In this document: one piece after another, positions 25,577 to 33,842 of the stretch
Layout of the letters: each line of letters begins with the position of its first letter
Numbering within the stretch: the stretch's first letter is position 1
DNA from: an uncultured Parabacteroides sp.
GTDB lineage: Bacteria > Bacteroidota > Bacteroidia > Bacteroidales > Tannerellaceae
DNA: 49,293 nucleotides
Reading direction: 5' to 3'
Assembly (NCBI GenBank): GCA_910577325.1
Contig: CAJTMR010000026.1
Location: 1-49,293, forward strand
Program-made: the position numbers and the translations under genes
The notes under the pieces: model-generated
Told to the model about the DNA's origin: nothing
The model's input: only the letters and a program-made list of their open reading frames with translations
Databases searched by the model: none

Positions 25577-26179
25577 TTATTTGAAAATCAAGACCTTTTG
25601 CTTTATAGGTCCGATCTCTTTCGGTCCGGGACTTTTTGTCGGGGCGCCGAAAGGCATTTGTGCGACTAATTCCCATTTCGGGTTGAGTTTCCATTCCGCA
25701 TGTACCGTATCGTCGATCAATGGGTTATAGTGTTGAAGGGATGCGCCTAAACCGGCATCTTCCAGCATTGTCCAGATAGCCAACTGGTGCATGGCGGATG
25801 TTTGCTGTGCCCAGACCGGGAATTTGTCATAGTAAGCAGGATAAGAGTCTTGCAACTGTTCGACTACCGTTTTGTCTTCGAAGAACAGGATTGTTCCGTA
25901 GCCGGCAGCGAAGCTTTCGTTTATTTTAGCTTCTGTCGCTTTGAAGGCTTCCGCTGAAACAAGTCTTTTTAATGTATCTTCCGTGATTTTCCAAAGCCTT
26001 TTATGATTCTCACCCAGTAGCAATACGATGCGGGTCGATTGCGAATTGAAGGCTGAAGGGATGTTCATGACTGCGAAGTCTATGATTTCCTTGATTTGTT
26101 CGTCTGATATCGGAGAACTGTTCGTGATGTGATAATAACTTCTGCGATGTTTCAATGCTTCCTTGAAATTTTGTACCAT
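25577..26179 (-). CDS. Nitroreductase-family protein (Frm2/Hbn1-like)
   Basis: The 200-residue protein begins MVQNFKEALKHRRSYYHI, a typical FMN-binding start with an Arg pair, and continues IIDFAVMNIPSAFNSQSTRIVLL, a central AAGYGTILFFEDKTVV and the C-terminal GLGASLQHYNPLID, as in the Frm2/Hbn1 subgroup of nitroreductases. It probably reduces nitro or other electron-poor compounds with NAD(P)H. The start is the ATG at 26177-26179, since the longer frame upstream is not similar to anything. It is convergent with the efflux genes and divergent from the glycosyltransferase gene. Confidence 0.88.
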   Translation of the reverse strand: MVQNFKEALKHRRSYYHITNSSPISDEQIKEIIDFAVMNIPSAFNSQSTRIVLLLGENHKRLWKITEDTLKRLVSAEAFKATEAKINESFAAGYGTILFFEDKTVVEQLQDSYPAYYDKFPVWAQQTSAMHQLAIWTMLEDAGLGASLQHYNPLIDDTVHAEWKLNPKWELVAQMPFGAPTKSPGPKEIGPIKQKVLIFK

Positions 26180-26312
26180 AATTAACGCGTTTTTTATGTT
26201 TTTTGAAAATAGAACCATTTGGAGTTTGATTTTGTTGCAAATATGTCCCGCGGCTTCTTGAATGAACCGATAGAATGAATCTATCACGAATGGATTACTG
26301 GTGAAAAGGTTG

Positions 26313-26320
26313 TATCTTTG
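26313..26320 (+). promoter_or_regulatory. Predicted -7 element (TATCTTTG) of the glycosyltransferase gene
   Basis: TATCTTTG fits TAnnTTTG and lies 21 bases before the ATG at 26342. An in-frame TTG at 26318 falls inside the element and is therefore unlikely to start the protein. Confidence 0.6.
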
Positions 26321-26341
26321 TCCCATAAAAAAGTCAAAGGA

Positions 26342-27577
26342 ATGATTGGGAAAAAATTGCCGGCTGTTTTTCGGGTCATGTTTGTCGTATGGATGATCCT
26401 GCAGGTTTGCTTGGTTGCCAAATATTGGGATATGCCCAACCATGATGATGCCCAAGCTTATGTGAAACTGGCTTCGGAATGTGTTGCGAGGGACACTTGG
26501 TATCCGGACGTGCATAACCAATATGAGGATTTTGTTTTCGGTCCGGGTTATGTGAACCTCTTGATCGGGATCTATCATCTTTTCGGATCTTTCTCTTTTG
26601 TCCGGTTGCTGAATTTATTGATGAATATTGCAATGGTATTTGAAATACGGAAGTTGGCCGGACGGATGTTTTCGAATGAAACGGGATATTACGCTGCTAT
26701 TTTATATATGTTGATTTTTTCGAACCTATATGCTCCGATAGCCGTATTGACTGATTTGCCCTTTACTTTCCTGTTGTTGACTGCCCTGCTGTTATGTAAC
26801 GTCCGCCGATTGCTACCTGTGGCTGTCGCCGGGGTGCTGATTGCCGTGGCTAACTGGTTCCGTCCTTTGGCAATTGTCTTTTTATTCGTGATTGTGCTCC
26901 TTTTCATCGTGCAAAAGCGCCGGTGGCAGTCTTATGTAGCTTTGGCCCTTCCGCTTGCCTTGACTGTTTTCCTGATCGGGCAGAGTGCGAAGAGGAGAAG
27001 CGGCCATTTTGTCTATCAAGCGGTGTCCGGCGGCTATAACTTGGCAATGAGTTCTTTTGATGAAGCAAACGGTTTGGTCAATTTTAATGGCTTCGGTGAT
27101 CCGGACAATTATATTTGCCTTCCTCCCGGAGATTATACCTATATGGAGCGGGACAGCCTGCTGAAGCGTGCGTCGGTCCGTTGGATATCGGAACATCCGT
27201 TTCAATATATTTCCCAAGTACCTTTCAAGTTGGCCGCTTTATATTGTGAAGATACCTGGACGGAACGTGTGAAGCCGGGTATGGGATTTAGAATAGTACT
27301 TTCAAAGGTACAGGGCAATAGCTCGAAATTGGCGGAATTAATAGCTGTCCTGGCGTTGAAAAGCATTGTTTATTACGCCGTGCTTTTGCTATTCCTTTAT
27401 TACGTTTGGACGAACCGGCGCGATCTGTTACGGGAGCGGAATGTCTATCTCTTGATCCCTGTTTTAGGGACAGCCGTAACGGTTTTGTTCGTGATCACTT
27501 CCCGCTATCATTATCCTTATTTATTTGCTGATTTCTTGTGCGCGAATCAAAATAATTTGTACCTTTGTGCCCCGTAA
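26342..27577 (+). CDS. Multi-pass membrane glycosyltransferase (GT-C / GT39-like)
   Basis: The 411-residue protein has about nine or ten hydrophobic helices and, after the first helix, the acidic loop MPNHDDAQAYVKLA followed by FGPGYVNLLIGIYHLFG. This is the pattern of GT-C fold enzymes related to ArnT and Pmt, in which the first loop carries the catalytic Asp. It should transfer a sugar from a lipid-phosphate donor; donor and acceptor are unknown. The last 18 bases overlap the predicted promoter of the ribosomal cluster (27560-27567). Confidence 0.82.
   Translation: MIGKKLPAVFRVMFVVWMILQVCLVAKYWDMPNHDDAQAYVKLASECVARDTWYPDVHNQYEDFVFGPGYVNLLIGIYHLFGSFSFVRLLNLLMNIAMVFEIRKLAGRMFSNETGYYAAILYMLIFSNLYAPIAVLTDLPFTFLLLTALLLCNVRRLLPVAVAGVLIAVANWFRPLAIVFLFVIVLLFIVQKRRWQSYVALALPLALTVFLIGQSAKRRSGHFVYQAVSGGYNLAMSSFDEANGLVNFNGFGDPDNYICLPPGDYTYMERDSLLKRASVRWISEHPFQYISQVPFKLAALYCEDTWTERVKPGMGFRIVLSKVQGNSSKLAELIAVLALKSIVYYAVLLLFLYYVWTNRRDLLRERNVYLLIPVLGTAVTVLFVITSRYHYPYLFADFLCANQNNLYLCAP
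27560..27567 (+). promoter_or_regulatory. Predicted rpmB promoter inside the glycosyltransferase 3' end
   Basis: TACCTTTG fits TAnnTTTG exactly and lies within the last codons of the upstream gene, ten bases before its stop. It would leave a leader of about 115 bases before rpmB. CTTG at 27535-27538 could be a -33 element. Confidence 0.6.
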
Positions 27578-27689
27578 AAGAAGAGAAACTCTATTAGAAT
27601 CTTTGTTTTTGTTCGTGATGCAGTTCAAAAAGGGAAGACACATAGCAGGAGTTGACTTAATTTCGTAATATTAAAAAGTAAAATTAGCA

Positions 27690-27929
27690 ATGTCGAAAAT
27701 TTGTCAAATTACCGGAAAGAAAGCAATGGTTGGCAACAACGTTTCTCACTCTAAGAGAAGAACGAAACGTAAGTTTGATGTGAACCTGTTTACTAAAAAG
27801 TTCTACTGGGTAGAACAGGATTGTTGGGTTAGCCTGAATATCTCAGCCGCTGGCTTGCGTACTATCAATAAACTTGGTTTGGATGCGGCGATTAAGAAAG
27901 CTGCTGAAAAAGGTTATTTAAACGCTTAA
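27690..27929 (+). CDS. rpmB: 50S ribosomal protein L28
   Basis: The 79-residue protein is the standard length for bL28. It shows CQITGKKAMVGNNVSHSKRRTKRKF at the start and SLNISAAGLRTINKLGLDAAI near the end, both typical. It is a structural protein of the large subunit. It starts a three-gene ribosomal cluster with rpmG 19 bases downstream, an order found in many Bacteroidetes. Confidence 0.97.
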   Translation: MSKICQITGKKAMVGNNVSHSKRRTKRKFDVNLFTKKFYWVEQDCWVSLNISAAGLRTINKLGLDAAIKKAAEKGYLNA

Positions 27930-27948
27930 TTTGGGGAGGAAATAAGAA

Positions 27949-28137
27949 ATGGCAAAGAAAGCAAAAGGTAACAGAGTTCAGGTGATCCTCGAATGCACGG
28001 AACACAAAGAAAGTGGTATGCCGGGTACTTCTCGTTATATTACTACAAAGAACAGAAAGAATACAACTCAGAGATTGGAGCTGATGAAATACAATCCTAT
28101 CCTGAAGAAGATGACGTTACACAAAGAAATTAAGTAA
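27949..28137 (+). CDS. rpmG: 50S ribosomal protein L33
   Basis: The 62-residue protein matches bL33, with the conserved ECTEHKESGMPGTSRYITTKN and NTTQRLELMKYNPIL segments. Only one cysteine remains where zinc-binding L33 forms have two CxxC pairs, so this is a zinc-independent form. A GGAGG-like stretch (GGGGAGG at 27931) lies before it, one of the few Shine-Dalgarno-like sites in this window. It is followed after 14 bases by the DUF4295 gene. Confidence 0.97.
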   Translation: MAKKAKGNRVQVILECTEHKESGMPGTSRYITTKNRKNTTQRLELMKYNPILKKMTLHKEIK

Positions 28138-28151
28138 GAGGAGATTAAACA

Positions 28152-28304
28152 ATGGCAAAAAAAGCGGTTGCAACATTTAAGAAAGGTGACGGTCGTACCT
28201 ATTCTAAAGTAATCAAGATGGTTAAGTCCCCGAAGACAGGTGCTTACATCTTCCAGGAAGAAATGGTTCCTAACGAAGCTGTTAAAGATTATTTCGCGAA
28301 ATAA
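28152..28304 (+). CDS. DUF4295 small basic protein, probable ribosomal protein bL38
   Basis: A 50-codon frame reads MAKKAVATFKKGDGRTYSKV and ends VKDYFAK. It is very basic, of ribosomal-protein size, and is the third gene of the rpmB-rpmG cluster. It matches the DUF4295 family, found in Bacteroidetes. From memory, structural work on a Bacteroidetes ribosome named a new large-subunit protein bL38 that corresponds to this family; I am moderately sure of that link. The gene is easily missed because of its length. A strong terminator follows. Confidence 0.9.
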   Translation: MAKKAVATFKKGDGRTYSKVIKMVKSPKTGAYIFQEEMVPNEAVKDYFAK

Positions 28305-28326
28305 CAAAGCGTAATATCAAGATATG

Positions 28327-28367
28327 AAAAGAGGTTCTTTCCACTGCGGGAAGGGCCTCTTTTTTTG
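28327..28367 (+). terminator. Rho-independent terminator of the rpmB-rpmG-DUF4295 operon
   Basis: The stem AAGAGG plus CTTTCC with GGGAAGG plus CCTCTT closes around ACTGC and is followed by eight T. Confidence 0.85.
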
Positions 28368-28400
28368 TCTCCATTCGGGTGGTTATATGGAATATTTTCA

Positions 28401-28408
28401 TAATTTTG
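28401..28408 (+). promoter_or_regulatory. Predicted -7 element (TAATTTTG) of the dnaN operon
   Basis: TAATTTTG fits TAnnTTTG and lies 100 bases before the dnaN start, directly after the ribosomal terminator. Confidence 0.45.
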
Positions 28409-28508
28409 TGTGGGCGAATCCGAGGCTGTCTGATTAAGGGCTGTCTGTGGGCCGAGCCTGCAAAGCACGTTGAAAATAATGAATAAAAACAAATAAATAA
28501 TTAGAATC

Positions 28509-29633
28509 ATGAGATTTGATGTATCCAGCACAGCGCTGTTATCACGTTTACAATCTATTAGTAAAGTTATTGCTTCAAAGAATTCATTACCAATCTTGGA
28601 CAGTTTTCTTTTCAGCCTGGAAGGTAATAAACTCACTATAACAGCTTCGGATGCTGAAACACGTCTGGTTACATCCGTTGACGTGATGAATGGGCAGGGG
28701 AGCGGGCTTTTCGCTGTTTCCGCAAAAATCTTGCTTGATCCGTTGAAGGAGTTGCCCGAGCAACCGCTGACTTTCGATATTAATGACGATAATTTGGAGA
28801 TCTTTATCCACTTCCAGAACGGTAAATATAATTTTATCGGGCAAAAAGGAGATACCTATCCGCAACAGAAACCTTTGGATGAGAATGCGATCTCCATTAT
28901 GATGGATGCGCAAATGTTGCTGAATGGTATCGGTCGCTCGTTGTTTGCAACGGCTGATGACGAGCTCCGTCCGGTAATGAACGGTGTCTATTTCGATATA
29001 CATACGGACAATTTGACATTCGTAGCTTCCGACGGACATAAGTTGGTACGCTTGCGCAACTTTTCGGTAAAATCATCGGAAAGAGCTTCTTTCATTTTGC
29101 CGAAGAAGCCCGCTAACCTGCTGAAAGGCCTTTTGTCGAAGGAAGAGGATATGGTCAGTATCAAGTTTGATGACAATAATGCCTATGTCAACTGTTCCAA
29201 TTTCAAAATGATTTGCCGCCTGATTGAGGGTCGTTATCCGAATTACAATAGTGTGATCCCGCAGGAAAATCCTTTTAAGGTGACGATTGACCGTGTTTCT
29301 TTTTTGAATGCTTTGAAGCGTGTTTCTGTTTTCTCCAACCCTGCGAGCAGCCTTGTTAAGTTGCAGTTGAAGGAAAGCGAGATGCTTGTCTCCGCACAGG
29401 ATATCGACTTTTCCACTTCTGCGGAAGAAAAGATTGTTTGCAGTTTTGACGGAACCGAATTGAGTATCGGTTTCAAGGCTACTTATTTGATTGAAATACT
29501 GAGCAACATCAATTCGGAAGAGGTGATATTCGAATTGGCCGATCCTTCGCGTGCCGGCTTGATCGTTCCTTCTGAAAACGAAGAGAATGAAGATTTGTTG
29601 ATGTTGCTGATGCCAATGATGTTGAATGATTAA
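28509..29633 (+). CDS. dnaN: DNA polymerase III sliding clamp (beta subunit)
   Basis: The 374-residue protein has the three-domain beta-clamp fold, starting MRFDVSSTALLSRLQSISKV. It has internal signature pieces ILDSFLFSLEGNKLTITASDAE, FVASDGHKLVRL and, near the end, ANINSEEV-like NINSEEVIFELADP with a C-terminal MPMMLND in place of the E. coli MPMRL. It encircles DNA and tethers polymerase. It is followed after 10 bases by a DEDDh exonuclease that may be the proofreading partner. No dnaA or oriC feature is seen next to it. Confidence 0.95.
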   Translation: MRFDVSSTALLSRLQSISKVIASKNSLPILDSFLFSLEGNKLTITASDAETRLVTSVDVMNGQGSGLFAVSAKILLDPLKELPEQPLTFDINDDNLEIFIHFQNGKYNFIGQKGDTYPQQKPLDENAISIMMDAQMLLNGIGRSLFATADDELRPVMNGVYFDIHTDNLTFVASDGHKLVRLRNFSVKSSERASFILPKKPANLLKGLLSKEEDMVSIKFDDNNAYVNCSNFKMICRLIEGRYPNYNSVIPQENPFKVTIDRVSFLNALKRVSVFSNPASSLVKLQLKESEMLVSAQDIDFSTSAEEKIVCSFDGTELSIGFKATYLIEILSNINSEEVIFELADPSRAGLIVPSENEENEDLLMLLMPMMLND

Positions 29634-29643
29634 AATATAAAAA

Positions 29644-30414
29644 ATGCAGTTAAACCTGAAAAATCCGTTGGTCTTCTTCGATTTGGAGACCACGGGTGTT
29701 AATATTGTCAAAGACCGTATTGTCGAAATTTCTTTTGTCAAGGTTTATCCGAATGGAAAAGAAGAATCTAAGACGAGACGGATCAATCCGGAAATGCCCA
29801 TTCCACCGGAGTCGACCGCAATACACGGTATCACTGACGAGGATGTAAAAGACTGTCCTACTTTTAAAGAAATAGCCAAGTCGTTGGCCGCCCAGATAGA
29901 AGGGTGTGATCTGGCTGGATATAATTCCAACCGTTTCGATATCCCTTTGCTGGCGGAAGAGTTCCTGCGGGCAGGCGTCGATATTGATTTGAACAAACGC
30001 AAGTTCGTAGACGTGCAGACCATTTTCCATAAAATGGAGCAACGTACGCTTGCGGCCGCTTATAAGTTCTATTGTGACAAGAACCTTGAAAACGCCCATA
30101 CGGCGGAGGCTGATACGATGGCGACATACGAAGTTCTGAAAGCGCAGTTGGACCGCTATCCGGAGTTGCAGAATGATGTCAACTTTCTTTCCCAATATTC
30201 AAGCTACACGAATAATGTGGACTTTGCCGGCCGTATGGTATATAACGACAAAGGGGAAGAGGTGATAAACTTCGGCAAGTATAAAGGCCGTCTGGTGGAG
30301 GATGTGTTGAAAAGCGATCCTGGATATTATTCTTGGATTATGAATGGCGACTTCCCTCTGAACACCAAGAAAATACTGACTGAAATAAAATTGAGAGGTT
30401 TTAATTTGAAATAG
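29644..30414 (+). CDS. DEDDh 3'-5' exonuclease with C-terminal DUF3820-like domain
   Basis: The 256-residue protein has an epsilon-type exonuclease domain with motif I FFDLETTG (Asp13, Glu15), motif II GYNSNRFDIPLL and motif III HTAEADTMATYEVL. A C-terminal region from about 195 (FGKYKGRLVEDVLKSDPGYYSWIM) resembles DUF3820, often seen in proofreading-type nucleases of this phylum. Next to dnaN it is a good candidate for the Pol III proofreading subunit; that is inference, since other exonucleases share this fold. It ends five bases before the dehydrogenase gene. Confidence 0.88.
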   Translation: MQLNLKNPLVFFDLETTGVNIVKDRIVEISFVKVYPNGKEESKTRRINPEMPIPPESTAIHGITDEDVKDCPTFKEIAKSLAAQIEGCDLAGYNSNRFDIPLLAEEFLRAGVDIDLNKRKFVDVQTIFHKMEQRTLAAAYKFYCDKNLENAHTAEADTMATYEVLKAQLDRYPELQNDVNFLSQYSSYTNNVDFAGRMVYNDKGEEVINFGKYKGRLVEDVLKSDPGYYSWIMNGDFPLNTKKILTEIKLRGFNLK

Positions 30415-30419
30415 GGATC

Positions 30420-31571
30420 ATGAATAATTTCGAGTTTTGTAATCCTGTAAAGGTTGTTTTCGGCAAAGGTGTCATAGCCCGCTTGTCCGCCTTGATTCCG
30501 GAAGGGAGCAAGGTACTGATGGTGTATGGTGGCGGAAGCATAAAGAAAAACGGGATCTACGACCAGGTGACAAAAGCGCTGAAAGGTTTTGATGTGACCG
30601 AATTTCCGGGTATCGAAGCAAATCCGCATTATGAAACCTGCATGAAGGCAGTGGAGGTCGTCAAAGATAAGAAGATCGATTTCCTGCTGGCCGTGGGTGG
30701 CGGTTCGGTGATCGACGCTACAAAGTTCATCGCGGTCTCAGTCGGTTTTGAAGGTGATCCGTGGGATATCCTTTCGAAAGGCGGTCGGATAAAGAGCGCC
30801 CTGCCTTTGGGTACGGTGCTTACATTGGCTGCGACCGGTTCGGAGATGAACGAACGTTCGGTTATCTCCCGTGTTTCGACTCGTGAGAAGCTGAATTTCG
30901 CCAGCCCGCTGGTATTTCCGAAATTCTCCGTGCTGGATCCGGAAGTGACTTATTCACTCCCCGCCCGGCAGGTGGCGAACGGGGTGGTCGACTCTTTTAT
31001 TCATGTGGTGGAACAGTATCTGACCTACCCGGTCAATGCGAAGGTGCAGGATGCTTTCTCGGAAGGATTGATGCGTGTCATTCGTGAAGAGGGGCTGAAG
31101 GTCTTGGATCATCCGAATGACTACGATATCCGTGCCAATTTGATGTGGGCGGCGACTAATGCGTTGAATGTCTGGATCGGGCAGGGAGTTCCGCAGGACT
31201 GGTCTTCCCATCGCATGGGCTATTCGCTGACGGCGCGGTTCGGTCTGGACCATGCACAGACATTGGCGATTCTCTTGCCGGGTGTCATGACCTATATGTT
31301 TAAAGAGAAACAGGCCAAGCTGGCTCGTATGGGAGAAGTCGTTTTCGGCATTACGGATGGAACGGAAGAGGAAAGGGCACGCAAGACAATCGCGGCCTGT
31401 GAGGATTTCTTCCGCCGGATGGGACTGAAAACGCGTCTCGGTGAATGTGGCATTGTGGAAAAGGATTTGGATACCCTTGCCGCTCCTGTGGACAAACAGG
31501 GTTGGAAATTGGGTGAACACCACAATATAGACAGCCGTGTGGCGCGCGAGATCATGTTATTGCGCTTGTAA
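30420..31571 (+). CDS. Iron-containing alcohol dehydrogenase
   Basis: The 383-residue protein is of group III (BdhA/YqhD type). It has the NAD(P) site GGGSVIDATKFIA and the metal-ligand segments NGVVDSFIHVVEQY and SSHRMGYSLTARFGLDHAQ (Asp and three His). It should reduce an aldehyde to an alcohol, probably with NADPH. It sits between dnaQ-like and coaBC genes on the same strand, five bases after the former; its place among replication and CoA genes has no obvious functional reason. A cluster of 22-bp repeats follows it. Confidence 0.92.
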   Translation: MNNFEFCNPVKVVFGKGVIARLSALIPEGSKVLMVYGGGSIKKNGIYDQVTKALKGFDVTEFPGIEANPHYETCMKAVEVVKDKKIDFLLAVGGGSVIDATKFIAVSVGFEGDPWDILSKGGRIKSALPLGTVLTLAATGSEMNERSVISRVSTREKLNFASPLVFPKFSVLDPEVTYSLPARQVANGVVDSFIHVVEQYLTYPVNAKVQDAFSEGLMRVIREEGLKVLDHPNDYDIRANLMWAATNALNVWIGQGVPQDWSSHRMGYSLTARFGLDHAQTLAILLPGVMTYMFKEKQAKLARMGEVVFGITDGTEEERARKTIAACEDFFRRMGLKTRLGECGIVEKDLDTLAAPVDKQGWKLGEHHNIDSRVAREIMLLRL

Positions 31572-31598
31572 GCGCCGTCAGGTGCTAATGGGGAAAAA

Positions 31599-31690
31599 GT
31601 TCCATGCCTATGAAACAAAAGTTCCGTGCCTATGGAATTAAAGTTTCATGCTTATGGAACAAAAGTTTCATGCTTATGGAATTTCGGTTT
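31599..31690. repeat. 22-bp-period palindromic repeat cluster, locus 2
   Basis: Four units start GTTYC at 31599, 31621, 31643 and 31665, exactly 22 bases apart, with a partial GTTTC at 31687. Each has the form GTT(C/T)C, a variable centre around ATG(C)C/TTATG, then G(A/G)AAC or GGAAT and usually AAAA. Most units are imperfect palindromes (for example GTTTCAT with ATGGAAC, one G-T pair). It lies between the dehydrogenase and coaBC genes. The 22-base spacing equals that at 18701 and 44158. Confidence 0.85.
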
Positions 31691-31716
31691 CTTCCGGAAG
31701 TATATATAATTAGGTT

Positions 31717-32928
31717 ATGGAAAATAGTCTGAAAGGTAAACATATCATATTGGGGATAACAGGGAGCATCGCTGCCTATAAAGCCGCCTATATCATCCGT
31801 GCCCTTGTAAAGAAAGGAGCGGAGGTTCAAGTTGTTATTACCCCTGCGGGAAAAGAGTTTATTACGCCGCTTACATTATCCACGTTGAGTAGCCATCCGG
31901 TGATCAGCGAGTTTTTCTCGAACCGCGACGGCACGTGGAACAGCCATGTCGATCTTGGCCTTTGGGCGGACGCCATGTTGGTCGCGCCGGCCACAGCTTC
32001 GACAATCGGAAAGATGGCGAATGGCATTGCCGACAATATGCTGGTCACGACATATTTGTCATGCAAGGCTCCGGTTTTTGTCGCGCCGGCAATGGATTTG
32101 GATATGTTCGCACATCCTTCTACGGGGCAGAACCTGGATCGGCTCCGTTCATTCGGAAACCGTATTATCGAGCCTGCCGAAGGGGAACTTGCCAGCCATC
32201 TGGTGGGCAAGGGGCGTATGGAAGAACCGGATAAGATCGTGGCGGTCCTGGAAGATTTCTTCGCATCCCAAACCCGGCTTGAAAAAAAAAAGATTGTAAT
32301 AACTGCCGGTCCGACGTACGAAAAGATTGATCCCGTACGTTTTATAGGTAACTATTCTTCCGGAAAAATGGGCTTTGCATTGGCGGAAGTGTGTGCGGGG
32401 CAGGGGGCCGAAGTGACGTTGATCGCTGGTCCGGTGTCTTTGAAGACGCTTCATCCGAATATCAAACGGATTGATGTCGAGTCGGCCGAAGAAATGTATC
32501 AGGCGGCCATGACGGCCTTTCCGGAGGCGGATGCCGGAATCCTTTGTGCCGCCGTGGCGGATTACCGTCCGGATGAGCAGTCGAGCGAAAAAATCAAACG
32601 GGAGACGAAAGGAGAAATGACGATCCGTCTGGTTCCGAATAAGGATATCGCTGCCTCGTTGGGAGCGATCAAGCGTGAAAACCAGGTTCTGGCAGGCTTC
32701 GCATTGGAAACAAATGATGAAATGGTTCATGCGGAAGGAAAGCTGAAGCGGAAAAACCTTGATTTCATCGTACTGAATTCTTTGAAAGATGCAGGTGCCG
32801 GTTTTCGTTGCGACACGAATAAAATCACGATCCTTGACAGGGATGGCGGTACGATCGCATATCCCTTGAAGAGTAAACAGGAAGTGGCCGTTGATATTGT
32901 AAATAAATTGGCAACACTATTAAAATGA
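31717..32928 (+). CDS. coaBC: Bifunctional phosphopantothenoylcysteine decarboxylase / phosphopantothenate-cysteine ligase
   Basis: The 403-residue protein has an N-terminal flavin-dependent CoaC domain (ILGITGSIAAYKAAYIIRAL, WNSHVDLGLWADAMLVAPATAS, the PAMxxxM signature read here as PAMDLDMF) and a C-terminal CoaB ligase domain from about 190 (KKIVITAGPTYEKIDPVRFI and YSSGKMGFALAE). It makes 4'-phosphopantetheine for coenzyme A. The signature has Asp where many enzymes have Asn; this is probably usual in the phylum. Its TGA overlaps the next gene's ATG (ATGA). Confidence 0.95.
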   Translation: MENSLKGKHIILGITGSIAAYKAAYIIRALVKKGAEVQVVITPAGKEFITPLTLSTLSSHPVISEFFSNRDGTWNSHVDLGLWADAMLVAPATASTIGKMANGIADNMLVTTYLSCKAPVFVAPAMDLDMFAHPSTGQNLDRLRSFGNRIIEPAEGELASHLVGKGRMEEPDKIVAVLEDFFASQTRLEKKKIVITAGPTYEKIDPVRFIGNYSSGKMGFALAEVCAGQGAEVTLIAGPVSLKTLHPNIKRIDVESAEEMYQAAMTAFPEADAGILCAAVADYRPDEQSSEKIKRETKGEMTIRLVPNKDIAASLGAIKRENQVLAGFALETNDEMVHAEGKLKRKNLDFIVLNSLKDAGAGFRCDTNKITILDRDGGTIAYPLKSKQEVAVDIVNKLATLLK

Positions 32929-33830
32929 GAATGGTTAAGAAATTGTTATGCGTATGCTTGCTGGGGGTTGCGCCTTTCGTGGGAGAGGCGCAAGAGTTGA
33001 ATGCTCGTATCACCATAAACAGTGATAAGGTGCAGAGTACGAACAAGCAGGTATTCAAAACCCTGCAAGATGCCTTGAATGATTTCGTCAATAACAAAAA
33101 ATGGACAGATGCTATTTTCGCCATGAACGAACGTATCGATTGCTCCATGACTCTCATCATCAACGAAATGGTATCGGACAATAGTTTTAAGGGCGAGATA
33201 CAGGTGCAGGCTCGCCGTCCGGTCTATAATTCCGGCTATACGACTACGTTGCTGAATTATCGGGATACGGAACTCTCGTTCGATTATACGGAATTCGAAC
33301 CATTGGAATATACGGAAAATACGTTGAGCAGTAATCTGATCGCAACTGTTGTTTTTTATATCTATACCATCCTCGGACTCGATTTCGACAGTTTCTCCCC
33401 GAAAGGAGGCACTGCTTTCCTCGGACAGGCCATGCAGATCGTGAGCCTGGCACAGGCACAACCGGCCTGGACAGGTTGGAAAGCTTTTGAAAACGACCGT
33501 AATCGTCATGCTTTGGCAACGGCTCTGACGGACAATACTTCGGAACTCTTCCGCGATATGTGGTATAACTATCATCGTAAAGGACTCGATGAAATGGCCG
33601 CAAATCCGGATCGCGGACGTACGACTATAATCGGTTTGCTTCCGGTTTTGGCACAGGTGAAAAGTGCCCGGCCGACATCGCCGTTGCTTCAAATGTTTGC
33701 CGACTCCAAACTGGATGAAGTCGTTTTGATTTATTCGAAAGCGACTACGCAGGAAAAGCAGGAAGGCTATAAAATGTTGTCCAATCTGTATCCTGCACTC
33801 ACGACACGTATGGAATCGCTAAAAAAGTAA
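32925..33830 (+). CDS. DUF4835 secreted protein
   Basis: The 301-residue protein has a signal peptide (MVKKLLCVCLLGVAPFVGEAQ) and no membrane helix afterwards. It matches DUF4835, a Bacteroidetes family of unknown function: RITINSDKVQSTNKQVFKTL at the start, LSSNLIATVVFYIYTILGLDFDSFS in the middle, and MFADSKLDEVVLIYSKAT near the end. Its position between coaBC and recN is conserved in Bacteroidales. The start overlaps the coaBC stop by four bases, so translation is probably coupled. No function can be given. Confidence 0.88.
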   Translation: MRMVKKLLCVCLLGVAPFVGEAQELNARITINSDKVQSTNKQVFKTLQDALNDFVNNKKWTDAIFAMNERIDCSMTLIINEMVSDNSFKGEIQVQARRPVYNSGYTTTLLNYRDTELSFDYTEFEPLEYTENTLSSNLIATVVFYIYTILGLDFDSFSPKGGTAFLGQAMQIVSLAQAQPAWTGWKAFENDRNRHALATALTDNTSELFRDMWYNYHRKGLDEMAANPDRGRTTIIGLLPVLAQVKSARPTSPLLQMFADSKLDEVVLIYSKATTQEKQEGYKMLSNLYPALTTRMESLKK

Positions 33831-33842
33831 TCTGGAATCGCT

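Noticed and set aside
31599..31690. 22-bp repeats as a CRISPR array
   Set aside because: Units are contiguous without unique spacers of about 30 bases, and no cas gene is in the window.
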